In this document: piece by piece, positions 46,295 to 54,213 of the stretch | Numbering within the stretch: the stretch's first letter is position 1 | How the letters are laid out: each line of letters begins with the position of its first letter | Source: Streptococcus sp. oral taxon 056 str. F0418 | Lineage (GTDB): Bacteria; Bacillota; Bacilli; Lactobacillales; Streptococcaceae | Length of the DNA: 64,000 nucleotides | Direction of reading: 5' to 3' | NCBI RefSeq assembly: GCF_000220065.1 | Contig: NZ_AFQU01000001.1 | Location: forward strand, 310,001 to 374,000 | Program-made: the position numbers and the translations under genes | The notes under the pieces: model-generated | Told to the model about the DNA's origin: nothing | What the model saw: the letters and a program-made list of their open reading frames with translations, nothing else | Database searches by the model: none

Positions 46295-46993
46295 TTATTT
46301 ACCTAGAATAAGTCCCGCAATCAAAGGACTAACAAAAACATACATCAGACCAGTCACACCAATAGCTAAGCCTGCCATTGCACCTTCTACTTGACCATAT
46401 TTAAAGGCTGCACCTGTTCCGACAGCATGACCTGTCCCACCAAGTGCTAAGCCAATTGCAACAGGATCTTCTATTTTTAGCCATTTTAAAATAGTTGGCC
46501 CCATGACACTTGTCAAAATCCCTGTCGCTACAACAACCACTAAAGTAATCGTTGTAATACCTTGCATTTTATCCACAATTCCAACAGCCATAGCTGTAGT
46601 AACAGACTTGGGAAAAAGTGAAATTGCTAGAAAAAAATCCATTCCAAAAAGTTTTGCTACAAGCGCAGTGAAAGTCGTATTCACTAAAACCGAAAGAAAA
46701 ATACCTAACAAAATACTTCTAGCATGATGTCTCATCAGATGAAATGTTTTATAAAGCGGAATACCGAGCGCAACTGTTGAGGGTACGATCAGATTATTTA
46801 AGTAAGCTCCCCCAACATAGTAATCTTTATAAGAAATTTTAGTAATGCTCAGAAAAAGAATAACTAGAATTGTTGCCAATAATAATGGTGTTGTCAAAGG
46901 ATGAGGGAAACGCCTAAAAATAAGCATTCCAATGAGATACGCTAGAATAGACAGAGCTAACCCAAACAATGGATTTGTAAATATATTAGTCAT
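46295..46993 (-). CDS. lrgB: LrgB/CidB-type membrane protein
   Basis: A 232-residue polytopic protein with about seven membrane segments and typical motifs (VPSTVALGIPLYKTF, SLFPKSVTTAMAVGIVDKMQG, GLALGGTGHAVGTGAAFKYG). The family is linked to murein hydrolase control and, in B. subtilis and S. mutans, to pyruvate uptake together with LrgA. Start ATG 46993 (MTNIFTNPLFGL) has GGAGGG upstream and overlaps the lrgA stop by a few nt, in place of a longer in-frame start. The degenerate IS ends 13 bp after its stop, so the IS is probably inserted between lrgB and its old neighbour. Confidence 0.9.
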   Translation of the reverse strand: MTNIFTNPLFGLALSILAYLIGMLIFRRFPHPLTTPLLLATILVILFLSITKISYKDYYVGGAYLNNLIVPSTVALGIPLYKTFHLMRHHARSILLGIFLSVLVNTTFTALVAKLFGMDFFLAISLFPKSVTTAMAVGIVDKMQGITTITLVVVVATGILTSVMGPTILKWLKIEDPVAIGLALGGTGHAVGTGAAFKYGQVEGAMAGLAIGVTGLMYVFVSPLIAGLILGK

Positions 46994-47363
46994 GCTTTGA
47001 CCCTCCTTCGTAATCTCCTTCATAACGCCTCTTGATAAACTGTACTGTAAAAGCAATCACTATCACATTTAAGACAATAGCCACGAATATAATCAAGACA
47101 ATTGGAAAAAGATAAGGGGCGATGAGATGAAACTTGTCCATAATTCCTACAGCTGCAGGCAAAAATAGAATCGTCATATTAGCTAACAAAAAATGGCCGA
47201 CCATATTTACATGACGAAGACGTAACCATTTGAATTGCAAAGCCAAAAACAAAATGATTAAGCCAATAATACTTCCAGGAATCGGCAAGTGAAAAATATT
47301 TGAAATCCCCTCACCAATTAAAGAAATAGAAAAAATAATCATTAATTGCACATATAATTTCAT
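46986..47363 (-). CDS. lrgA: LrgA/CidA-type membrane protein
   Basis: A 125-residue holin-like protein with four membrane segments (MKLYVQLMIIFSISLIGEGISN, LPIPGSIIGLIILFLALQF and others). It overlaps lrgB and is first in the operon. LrgAB pairs are controlled by LytST in other streptococci, but no lytST is visible here. Proximity to ppdK, which acts on pyruvate, fits the pyruvate-transport role reported for this family elsewhere. Confidence 0.88.
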   Translation of the reverse strand: MKLYVQLMIIFSISLIGEGISNIFHLPIPGSIIGLIILFLALQFKWLRLRHVNMVGHFLLANMTILFLPAAVGIMDKFHLIAPYLFPIVLIIFVAIVLNVIVIAFTVQFIKRRYEGDYEGGSKHD

Positions 47364-47526
47364 GAAGACACCCTCACTTTTCTAAGTAACAGTCTACTAC
47401 TTTTCAGAAAAATTTCAATATATTTTACAAAATAAAAGTAAAAATAATCAAGCTACTATTTTAGAAATCAGAAGCGTCAATATTATTCTAAATGTATCAA
47501 TCACTTATCAGATTTGTCCAACAAAA

Positions 47527-47549
47527 AAACGTCACGAGACGCTTTTGAA
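47527..47549 (-). terminator. Terminator of tRNA-Ser
   Basis: On the minus strand AGCGTC and GACGTT arms with a TCGT loop are followed by TTTTTTG, a few bases after the 3' end of the tRNA. Confidence 0.7.
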
Positions 47550-47554
47550 TATTA

Positions 47555-47642
47555 CGGAAGACATGGGATTCGAACCCACGCACGCTTTTACACGCCTACT
47601 GCGTTTCCAACACAGCCTCTTAAGCCTCTTGAGTAATCTTCC
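47555..47642 (-). tRNA. tRNA-Ser (GGA anticodon)
   Basis: An 88-nt class II tRNA with acceptor arms GGAAGAT and its complement ending CTTCCG, a long variable arm (TAGGCGTGTAAAAGCGTGC) and the TψC loop GGTTCGAATCCC. The anticodon loop TTGGAAA gives GGA, reading UCC/UCU. CCA is not encoded. It is transcribed directly after tmRNA. Confidence 0.93.
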
Positions 47643-47653
47643 ATATTTATACA

Positions 47654-47999
47654 TGGAGCCGGTGGGAGTCGAACCCACGTCCAAACACCTGCCAACACAT
47701 TTGTCTACAACCATAGGTTATGTATTCTTTTAACTTCATTCTGACACATAACTCAAGCCAAAATCAAGCGAGTCTATTCATCTCTTGTAAAATCCCTAGA
47801 CAAGATTTTACCGTAGCTTGCTAATAATAAGACCTATCATCAGACACAAGCAATCCGAATCAGGTCACGCTGGCTGGTTTTTAGGCAGCTAAAGCGTAAG
47901 AAGTATTATTTTTTGCAGTTATATTTAACTGGCGTTTTACATCCGCTAGATGAGTTGCAAAATGTGTCGCATAATGCCTGTCGAATCCGTAACGACCCC
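47654..47999 (-). ncRNA. ssrA: tmRNA
   Basis: 346 nt with the 5' GGGGTCGTTACGGATTCGACAGG and a 3' tRNA-like GGTTCGACTCCCACCGGCTCCA end; 5' and 3' ends pair as the acceptor stem. The tag reading frame at 47881-47916 encodes AKNNTSYALAA and a stop, the streptococcal proteolysis tag. The intervening region holds pseudoknot sequence. With SmpB it rescues stalled ribosomes. CCA is not encoded. Confidence 0.96.
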
Positions 48000-48170
48000 A
48001 AGACAATGAATATATTATAACATATTTCATAGAAAATGCAATTTTTATAAAAAAGAACTTTATTTACTTTATCGGCTTTTTTAGACATAAGACAGCTAAG
48101 AAAATCTCATTTTAAGATTTCCTATCAAATCCTCATCAATCGTCTTATCTATCAATATTTTTACATAAAA

Positions 48171-48201
48171 ATGAGGTCAAGACTTATCATCTTAACCTCT
48201 C
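48171..48201 (-). terminator. Terminator after the DUF59 gene
   Basis: On the minus strand, GAGGT-AAGA and TCTT-ACCTC arms are followed by ATTTTTATG, right after the stop at 48207. Confidence 0.65.
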
Positions 48202-48206
48202 TATTT

Positions 48207-48545
48207 TTATCTAATTCCCAATGCAATTCTTGCATAACGACTCATTTTTTCGACCGTCCAAGCAGGGTACCATACTAGTTTTACTTCTACTTTGGTAACT
48301 TCTGGAATCTCTCCTAAAGCGTCGTGAATTTGGTCAGTCAAAAGATCAGCTAAAGGACATCCCATAGTAGTTAGCGTCATATCGATTTCTGTTTCACCAT
48401 TCTCTCCGTTAAAACGAATTTCGTAGATCAAACCTAAATTTACGATATCAATCCCAAGTTCAGGGTCAATGACTTGCTCTAAACTTTCAAGGATGCGATT
48501 TTTAATGCCATCTATTTCTTCTGGTGTATAGAGTTTTTCTGCCAT
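48207..48545 (-). CDS. Metal-sulfur cluster assembly factor (DUF59/MIP18, SufT-like)
   Basis: A 112-residue single-domain protein. It has EQVIDPELGIDIVNLGLIYEI and the active cysteine in TLTTMGCPLADLLTDQI (about residue 62). SufT/PaaD-type proteins help mature Fe-S proteins. It lies 25 bp after rpoD on the same strand and is probably the last gene of the dnaG-rpoD operon. Confidence 0.9.
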   Translation of the reverse strand: MAEKLYTPEEIDGIKNRILESLEQVIDPELGIDIVNLGLIYEIRFNGENGETEIDMTLTTMGCPLADLLTDQIHDALGEIPEVTKVEVKLVWYPAWTVEKMSRYARIALGIR

Positions 48546-48570
48546 CTCATCATCTCCTCATTGTGTCATT

Positions 48571-49683
48571 CTAATCTTCAATAAAATCTCGAAGAGGTTT
48601 ACTACGGCTCGGATGACGCAGTTTGCGAAGTGCTTTAGCCTCAATTTGTCGAATCCGTTCACGAGTGACATTAAAGACCTTACCGACATCTTCCAGCGTC
48701 CGCATTTTTCCATCGTCCAGACCAAAGCGTAAACGAAGGACATTTTCTTCTCGGTCAGTTAAAGTATCTAAAACTTCGTCTAATTGCTCACGAAGAACAA
48801 CACGAGTTGTGTAGTCCACTGGATTTTCAATTACTTCATCTTCAATAAAATCACCAAGATGGCTATCATCTTCTTCACCGATTGGTGTCTCTAATGAAAC
48901 AGGCTCTTGTGCAATCTTTAGAATTTCACGAACCTTATCTGGTGTCATATCCATGCGTTCAGCAATTTGTTCTGGAGTTGGGTCTTGTCCCAATTCTTGT
49001 AAAAGATTCCGTTGTTCACGGACTAATTTATTAATTGTTTCAACCATGTGAACCGGGATACGAATCGTACGAGCTTGATCTGCAATCGCACGTGTAATAG
49101 CTTGACGGATCCACCAAGTTGCATAAGTCGAGAACTTAAAGCCCTTAGTATAGTCAAACTTATCGACGGCCTTCATGAGACCCATATTTCCCTCTTGAAT
49201 CAAGTCAAGAAACTGCATACCACGTCCCACATAGCGCTTCGCAATCGAAACGACCAAACGAAGGTTGGCTTCAGCCAGTCGTTGCTTAGCTTCTGTATCT
49301 CCTTGTTCAACTAAGATGGCCAATTCTTGTTCCTCTTCATTTGTTAGAAGTGGTACAACACCTATCTCCTTTAGATACATACGGACTGGGTCATTTACTT
49401 TAGCTGAATTACTTCCTAGCAACTCCTCATCAGTTAGCTCAGCTTCCTCTTCTTCTGCATTTAACACTCGGGCGCTTGGATTGCCTTCCTTATCCGTGAT
49501 CGAAATGCCGGCATCCTGAATACGTTGCAACAAATCTTCAATGCCATCAGCATCTAAGGTAAAAGGAATAATTAGGGCATCGTTGATTTCATCATCAACT
49601 GCTGTACCCGCTTGTTTGTGATTGCGGATAAATTCCGCAACTTGTACATCAAATGTTGTTACTTCTTTTTGTTTTGTAGCCAT
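48571..49683 (-). CDS. rpoD: RNA polymerase primary sigma factor
   Basis: A 370-residue housekeeping sigma-A. Region 1.1 is short, region 2 contains [31 protein letters not shown] and the -10 reading helix [17 protein letters not shown]. Region 4 ends in [29 protein letters not shown] for -35 recognition. It begins 2 bp after the dnaG stop. Length is normal for streptococci. Confidence 0.98.
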   Translation of the reverse strand: MATKQKEVTTFDVQVAEFIRNHKQAGTAVDDEINDALIIPFTLDADGIEDLLQRIQDAGISITDKEGNPSARVLNAEEEEAELTDEELLGSNSAKVNDPVRMYLKEIGVVPLLTNEEEQELAILVEQGDTEAKQRLAEANLRLVVSIAKRYVGRGMQFLDLIQEGNMGLMKAVDKFDYTKGFKFSTYATWWIRQAITRAIADQARTIRIPVHMVETINKLVREQRNLLQELGQDPTPEQIAERMDMTPDKVREILKIAQEPVSLETPIGEEDDSHLGDFIEDEVIENPVDYTTRVVLREQLDEVLDTLTDREENVLRLRFGLDDGKMRTLEDVGKVFNVTRERIRQIEAKALRKLRHPSRSKPLRDFIED

Positions 49684-49685
49684 TC

Positions 49686-51467
49686 CTACTCCATTCTTCT
49701 TTTTTGAGCAATCAATCGTTCCAATTCTTCGATTGCTGTATCAACATCACCATTATGAGACGCTTCGCGAATTTTTTTACTAATTAATTGATTCTCCTTG
49801 CGGAGCAATTCTTTATTTCGAATAGACTCTACTTCTATCAATTCATTATATGCAACTTCTTCTGGTAAGTCCTCTTCCAGCATAAGATACCATGCATGTT
49901 GTACATGCTCAGGCAGTTCTGATAGATCTTGTGGAGTGACTTCACCATTTTCACAAAGAATCCGATACAAGACCTGTAATTCAGGTGTATCAAAATTAAA
50001 ATCTTCTCTTAATCGATAGTCGTTCAAAATCATCGGATGGGTCATCATCCGGTTAAAAAGATGGTTCTCTGCTTTTACTAGACGAGATAATTGCTTTGAA
50101 ACTGGCAAATTGATCTGTAAGGCAGATTGTTGATATAGCTGTTCATGCTGACTTTGTCGATTTGTCAAACGATGATTATTAACCGTTTGCTCTATCTGCG
50201 GATAGTCAAAATCTGGCAAAAGCTCTGCTAACATGTAAATATACGAGTTCTGAGCTGTAATAGATGATGTTTGCGCAATAATTGGCGCCATTTTTTCAAC
50301 AAACTCAATCTGCGCTTGCAAATTTTCTAGATTTTCCGGTTTCAAATACCGAATTAGAAATTCTACATTACTTATTCTCGTTTTGGTTAATAAATACTGT
50401 AAATCTTCAACAGAGTTTCTCTGAATGTATTCATCAGGGTCCATATTATTAGGAATAGCAACAATTTCGACTGCTAATTCTTTCAGCACATCCAATGCCT
50501 TAACAGTCGCAGCTTGACCAGCCTTATCGCCATCATAGACCAAAACAACTTTTTTACAATATTTACTTAAGTGTTGAACATGTTCATAAGTTAGAGCAGT
50601 CCCCATCGAAGCAATAGCATTTTCAACTCCTGCACGATAAGCCGCAATAACATCCATAAAACCTTCCATCAAGTAAACTTCATGTGTCTTCTTGAGAGTA
50701 GGCCTTGCCTTATCTAAATGATATAGTTCGTAGCTTTTATTGAAAATAGGAGTACTGCGACTATTTTTATATTTAGCTTGTTGGTCATTGGAAGAATGAT
50801 CTTCTTTCCAAATCCTTCCTGAAAAAGCTACCACCTGCCCCGTATCATTTGACAAAGGAAACATAATACGATTTTTAAAAGCATCATAAACTTGATTATT
50901 CTCTGATATGTTAAATAAACCAGAATTTACGATAGTCTCTTCATCGAATTTCTCTACCATGCTTTGGTAAAGAAAAGTCCCTTCGCTCGGAGCTAGACCT
51001 ATTTGGAAGTGCTTAATGATGTCATCTGTTAGACCACGCTGATATAAATAGGACCGCGCTTCTTCCCCCATTTTTGTCGTCATCAAAACGGCGTGATAGA
51101 ACTTAGCAGCTTCTGTGTGGATGTCAAACAGAGCTTGATGAGGATTCTCATGCTTCTGCTGCGTGAAATCTTGATGACCTAAAGCCAGTTGAATACCCGA
51201 TCGCTCAGCAATGATTTGCACTGCATCCATGAAAGGAACACCACGATAATCCTCGATAAACTTAAAAACATCTCCCGACTTGCCACAACCAAAACAGTGA
51301 TAAAACTGCTTTTCTTCAACGACATTAAAGGAAGGTGTCTTTTCTCCATGAAATGGACAGAGTCCAAGAAAATTACGCCCCGCTTTGGTTAAAGCGACGA
51401 CTTCTCCTATGACTTCGACGATATTGACGCTGTTTTTAATCTCAGAAATGACTTCTTTGTCAATCAC
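49686..51467 (-). CDS. dnaG: DNA primase
   Basis: A 593-residue primase. An N-terminal CHC2 zinc finger ([13 protein letters not shown] ... CFGCGKSGD) is followed by the Toprim catalytic core ([24 protein letters not shown]) and a C-terminal DnaB-binding region. I choose GTG 51467 (then [12 protein letters not shown]) because GGAGG lies nine bases upstream; an ATG eight codons earlier has no ribosome site and its extension is not conserved. It is first in dnaG-rpoD. Confidence 0.95.
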   Translation of the reverse strand: MIDKEVISEIKNSVNIVEVIGEVVALTKAGRNFLGLCPFHGEKTPSFNVVEEKQFYHCFGCGKSGDVFKFIEDYRGVPFMDAVQIIAERSGIQLALGHQDFTQQKHENPHQALFDIHTEAAKFYHAVLMTTKMGEEARSYLYQRGLTDDIIKHFQIGLAPSEGTFLYQSMVEKFDEETIVNSGLFNISENNQVYDAFKNRIMFPLSNDTGQVVAFSGRIWKEDHSSNDQQAKYKNSRSTPIFNKSYELYHLDKARPTLKKTHEVYLMEGFMDVIAAYRAGVENAIASMGTALTYEHVQHLSKYCKKVVLVYDGDKAGQAATVKALDVLKELAVEIVAIPNNMDPDEYIQRNSVEDLQYLLTKTRISNVEFLIRYLKPENLENLQAQIEFVEKMAPIIAQTSSITAQNSYIYMLAELLPDFDYPQIEQTVNNHRLTNRQSQHEQLYQQSALQINLPVSKQLSRLVKAENHLFNRMMTHPMILNDYRLREDFNFDTPELQVLYRILCENGEVTPQDLSELPEHVQHAWYLMLEEDLPEEVAYNELIEVESIRNKELLRKENQLISKKIREASHNGDVDTAIEELERLIAQKRRME

Positions 51468-51648
51468 CCGACAATACCTCCAATCTATCATAGAATGCTA
51501 ACATATATTTTATAACAAAATCAAAAAAAGTAAAATCACACCTATGAAAAGTGATCCTTTATTCCCACTTTTTTCTTATAGGCAAATACCTTGCCAAATT
51601 TTTTATTTTCATTATAATGTAATCTGACTTTAATTAAAGGAGATAGAA

Positions 51649-52029
51649 ATGTTAAAAGAGTTAAAAAACTTTTTACTTCGCGGAAATGTTGTTGATTTAG
51701 CTGTTGCCGTTATTATCGGTGCTGCTTTTGGTGCAATTGTAACCTCATTAGTAAATGATATTATTACACCACTTATTTTAAATCCTGCTTTAAGCGCAGC
51801 TGGTGTTGATAAAATCGCAGAATTGACTTGGAATGGCGTTGCATATGGAAACTTCCTAAGTGCTGTTATCAACTTCCTTGTCATTGGTACTGTACTTTTC
51901 TTCATAGTCAAAGCAGCTGAAAAAGCTCAAAGCTTTGGTAAAAAACAAGAAGAAGCTGTTGAAGAAGCACCTGCTCCGACTGAACTTGAAGTTCTTCAAG
52001 AAATCAAAGCTTTACTTGAAAAAAAATAA
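51649..52029 (+). CDS. mscL: Large-conductance mechanosensitive channel
   Basis: A 126-residue MscL: the N-terminal amphipathic helix MLKELKNFLLRGNVVDLAVAVIIGAAFGAIV, the periplasmic loop and a second membrane helix (FLSAVINFLVIGTVLFFIVKAAE), then a cytoplasmic helix. It opens on hypo-osmotic shock. AAGGAG precedes the ATG. It faces rightward between the leftward dnaG-rpoD and rpsU and is followed by a family A repeat 10 bp after its stop. Confidence 0.96.
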   Translation: MLKELKNFLLRGNVVDLAVAVIIGAAFGAIVTSLVNDIITPLILNPALSAAGVDKIAELTWNGVAYGNFLSAVINFLVIGTVLFFIVKAAEKAQSFGKKQEEAVEEAPAPTELEVLQEIKALLEKK

Positions 52030-52038
52030 TAACCTAAA

Positions 52039-52218
52039 GAGGCTGGGACAAAAGTCCTAGCCTCTAAATTGTCTTTGGATTATCGAGCAAGACGCAGTGG
52101 TTGAGTGGGCTCTACTACGCTGATTTCATCAGCTTTTACAACCCTACTCAACTGTGCGGATGTGGGACGATGAAATCGAATTCTAACGAATTACCGATTT
52201 CTGTCCCACTCTCTTTTA
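52039..52218 (-). repeat. 180-bp structured repeat, family A, copy 3 (inverted)
   Basis: Reverse complement of the copies at 14477, 28580 and 56128. The GAGGCTGGGAC end is 10 bp after the mscL stop and the other end is 63 bp from the rpsU stop. Between convergent genes it could terminate both. Confidence 0.9.
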
Positions 52219-52247
52219 TTATCAACTACTGACCCTTTATCACGAAC

Positions 52248-52274
52248 AAAAAACAGCCCTAAGGCTGCTTTTTA
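52248..52274 (-). terminator. Terminator of rpsU
   Basis: On the minus strand CAGCC and GGCTG arms around a TTAG loop are followed by TTTTTTG, a few bases after the rpsU stop. Confidence 0.75.
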
Positions 52275-52280
52275 TTTCAA

Positions 52281-52457
52281 TTAGAATTTCTTGCGCTTAC
52301 GAGCTGCTTCTGATTTACGTTTACGTTTTACAGAAGGCTTTTCATAGAATTCACGTTTGCGTGTTTCTTGAAGAGTACCAGCTTTAGTAACAGCGCGTTT
52401 GAAACGGCGAAGAGCGTCATCAAGAGATTCGTTCTTACGTACTACTGTTTTTGACAT
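52281..52457 (-). CDS. rpsU: 30S ribosomal protein S21
   Basis: A 58-residue bS21 ([21 protein letters not shown] ... [11 protein letters not shown]), the basic protein that helps mRNA recruitment. ATG 52457 has AAGGGAG upstream; an in-frame start six codons earlier is unlikely. In many bacteria rpsU-dnaG-rpoD form one operon. Here mscL, facing the other way, splits them. Confidence 0.97.
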
Positions 52458-52566
52458 GTTTTTCACTCCCTTCAAGTTCAGAATCTAGTTAATGATATCA
52501 TATTAGGGAATTCATGTCAAGTTTTTATTGAATACTATGTGTCTGTTCTTTTGAGATTCCAAAAAA

Positions 52567-53268
52567 TTACTCTAAAATGCACTTTTTACAATGTTTTTTC
52601 TTTTTAGCAGCTTTGGAAATAGTCATCGACAAAACCTTATCATAGACGAGAAACTGCTGCATGAGCTTACTATCACTTATCTCCGGCAATAAATCAATAA
52701 CGTATTCCAACTTAATCAATTGCTTTTCAGCTGCTTCAATTGATGTCATTTCAACACTTTTACAGTTAGCTGAAAAAATAGCTTCAAAGAGTAATTCATA
52801 ATCAAAATTATCTGGAACTTTCATTTCCACATATCGTCTTGTCTGGCTAACAGAGGTAAAATTCATTTTTTCAAACATCAACCAAACAAAGGAAATCGAT
52901 AGGGTAAAAACGACAGCTAAAGCAACAAATCCCATCCCTGTTGTAATTCCGATGGCTGTTGCCATAAAGACTGCCAGAAGCTCTTTTGATCCCCCTGCTG
53001 CAGATCGAAAACGAATCAAGCTGAAAGTTCCTGCTACGGCAACACTAGTACCTAAATTGCCATTTACTAGGAAAATGATAATTGAAATAATAGCAGGTAA
53101 CAGTGACAAAGTAATCACAAATTCTTTCGTATAAATCGTTTGACGTTTATATACCTTGGCTAAAACAATCCCTAAAATCAAGCTGGTAACCATTGAAAAA
53201 ATCAGAGCTAAGGGATTAATTTTCACTTCAGCCGAGGAATAAATACTATTAAATAACTGATTGAGCAT
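52567..53268 (-). CDS. DUF4956 membrane protein
   Basis: A 233-residue protein with four hydrophobic segments in its N-terminal half (LIFSMVTSLILGIVL, VITLSLLPAIISIIIFLV, a conserved GTSVAVAGTFSLIRFRSAAGG loop and MATAIGITTGMGFVALAVVFTLSI) and a soluble C-terminal domain, the DUF4956 pattern. The family's function is unknown, but it is repeatedly found beside VTC-domain proteins, as here (10 bp after that gene). It is the second gene of an operon behind BlaI-type operators. Confidence 0.88.
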   Translation of the reverse strand: MLNQLFNSIYSSAEVKINPLALIFSMVTSLILGIVLAKVYKRQTIYTKEFVITLSLLPAIISIIIFLVNGNLGTSVAVAGTFSLIRFRSAAGGSKELLAVFMATAIGITTGMGFVALAVVFTLSISFVWLMFEKMNFTSVSQTRRYVEMKVPDNFDYELLFEAIFSANCKSVEMTSIEAAEKQLIKLEYVIDLLPEISDSKLMQQFLVYDKVLSMTISKAAKKKKHCKKCILE

Positions 53269-53278
53269 TGAGATTTCC

Positions 53279-54010
53279 TTAAGACTTGACTGTGTGGCTT
53301 AATCTTTCTTTTGTCTGTAGGTATGCTTTTCCATACTTTGAGAAAGATTGATCTATGAGACCAAATTTATTGAGAATGTCAGCCATCCATTTAGGATATT
53401 GACCAGGGACCTTGATTTCCATAATGACTTTTCCATCTTCTAGCAAAGGCCAGCCATAGCGTCCAGAAGTCAACTCAACATCATAATCTCTATATCGAAT
53501 ATTTGAATCAACGGTCACACGCACCTTCTTATCCTCTAATCCCTTCATAGAATACCGATCATAGCTAATCACCATTTTTGGTTTTAAATCTAGATAGCGC
53601 TCTTGTAATGCTTCTACTTCTGCCTTCACTCGATCATCAGAAATAGTAGAATCCGCTAATCCATTTTCAATGAAATTTACAACAGAAACTGGATTTGAGA
53701 CTAGGCGATACTTAAATCCTACTTCTTCAGACTTTTTCTTAATTTCTAAGAAAACTTGACAATCATCTGTAGCTTGCTCTGCATAAGTTCTCATACGTAA
53801 CTTTTCACGCCCACCTTTGCGAGCAATCGAATCTTGAATCATCTGAAAATCATCGTTATCAAAATAGATGTTTGTTATAGTGGATCTTGCATAGTCATCA
53901 GCGATAAGATAAGACGCCATCTCAGCTTCTAACCGCTCTAATGTAGCTCGGTCTAAGATATACTTAGTCTCGATACGCTGAAAGTTTGTTTGAATCTTCT
54001 TTTGTTTCAT
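53279..54010 (-). CDS. VTC-domain (polyphosphate polymerase-like) protein
   Basis: A 243-residue protein of the CYTH/VTC superfamily: FQRIETKYILDRATLERLEAE at the N-terminus, then YFDNDDFQMIQDSIARKGGREKLRMRTY, EIKKKSEEVGFKYR and VMEIKVPGQYPKWM supply the charged tunnel residues seen in the yeast polyphosphate polymerase Vtc4. Bacterial members are untested in most species. The start is ATG 54010 with AAGGAG, not the longer frame. It is first in the operon with DUF4956, downstream of three TACA-N2-TGTA operators. Confidence 0.88.
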   Translation of the reverse strand: MKQKKIQTNFQRIETKYILDRATLERLEAEMASYLIADDYARSTITNIYFDNDDFQMIQDSIARKGGREKLRMRTYAEQATDDCQVFLEIKKKSEEVGFKYRLVSNPVSVVNFIENGLADSTISDDRVKAEVEALQERYLDLKPKMVISYDRYSMKGLEDKKVRVTVDSNIRYRDYDVELTSGRYGWPLLEDGKVIMEIKVPGQYPKWMADILNKFGLIDQSFSKYGKAYLQTKERLSHTVKS

Positions 54011-54026
54011 GGGGATTCTCCTTTTT

Positions 54027-54143
54027 CTACAAATGTAGTTTATGAAATTAAAAGAAAGAGAGCGGCTGCTCAAATTTTAAAAATTTTATTTCTACATTTG
54101 TCGTTTATAGTTATATTCTACACTTGTAGTTTTTGTTTGTCAA
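54027..54143 (-). promoter_or_regulatory. Promoter of the VTC operon with three BlaI-type operators
   Basis: TTGACA (54138-54143) and TAGAAT (54115-54120) are 17 bp apart on the minus strand. Operator-like sites: CTACACTTGTAG (54118-54129, overlapping the -10), CTACATTTGTCG (54092-54103) and CTACAAATGTAG (54027-54038, beside the ribosome site). These match the TACA-N2-TGTA consensus known for MecI/BlaI/CopY repressors. Repression by the adjacent BlaI-like protein is the direct inference. Confidence 0.7.
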
Positions 54144-54164
54144 GAGATTTTTCAAAAAATATAA

Positions 54165-54208
54165 AACTCTACCTATTTAGGTTCATATCAAACCTAAATA
54201 GATAGAGT
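54165..54208 (-). terminator. Terminator of the blaI-blaR-like operon
   Basis: ACTCTACCTATTTAGGTT (54166-54183) is inverted at 54191-54208 with one mismatch, and is followed on the minus strand by TTTATATTTTTTG. It insulates the regulator operon from the VTC promoter that follows within 30 bp. Confidence 0.85.
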
Positions 54209-54213
54209 TAATT

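Noticed and set aside
47532..47733. Short reading frames on both strands over 47532-47733 (for example one reading MEPVGVEPTSK)
   Set aside because: They overlap tRNA-Ser and the 3' end of tmRNA; such peptides are a well-known false prediction over stable RNA genes.
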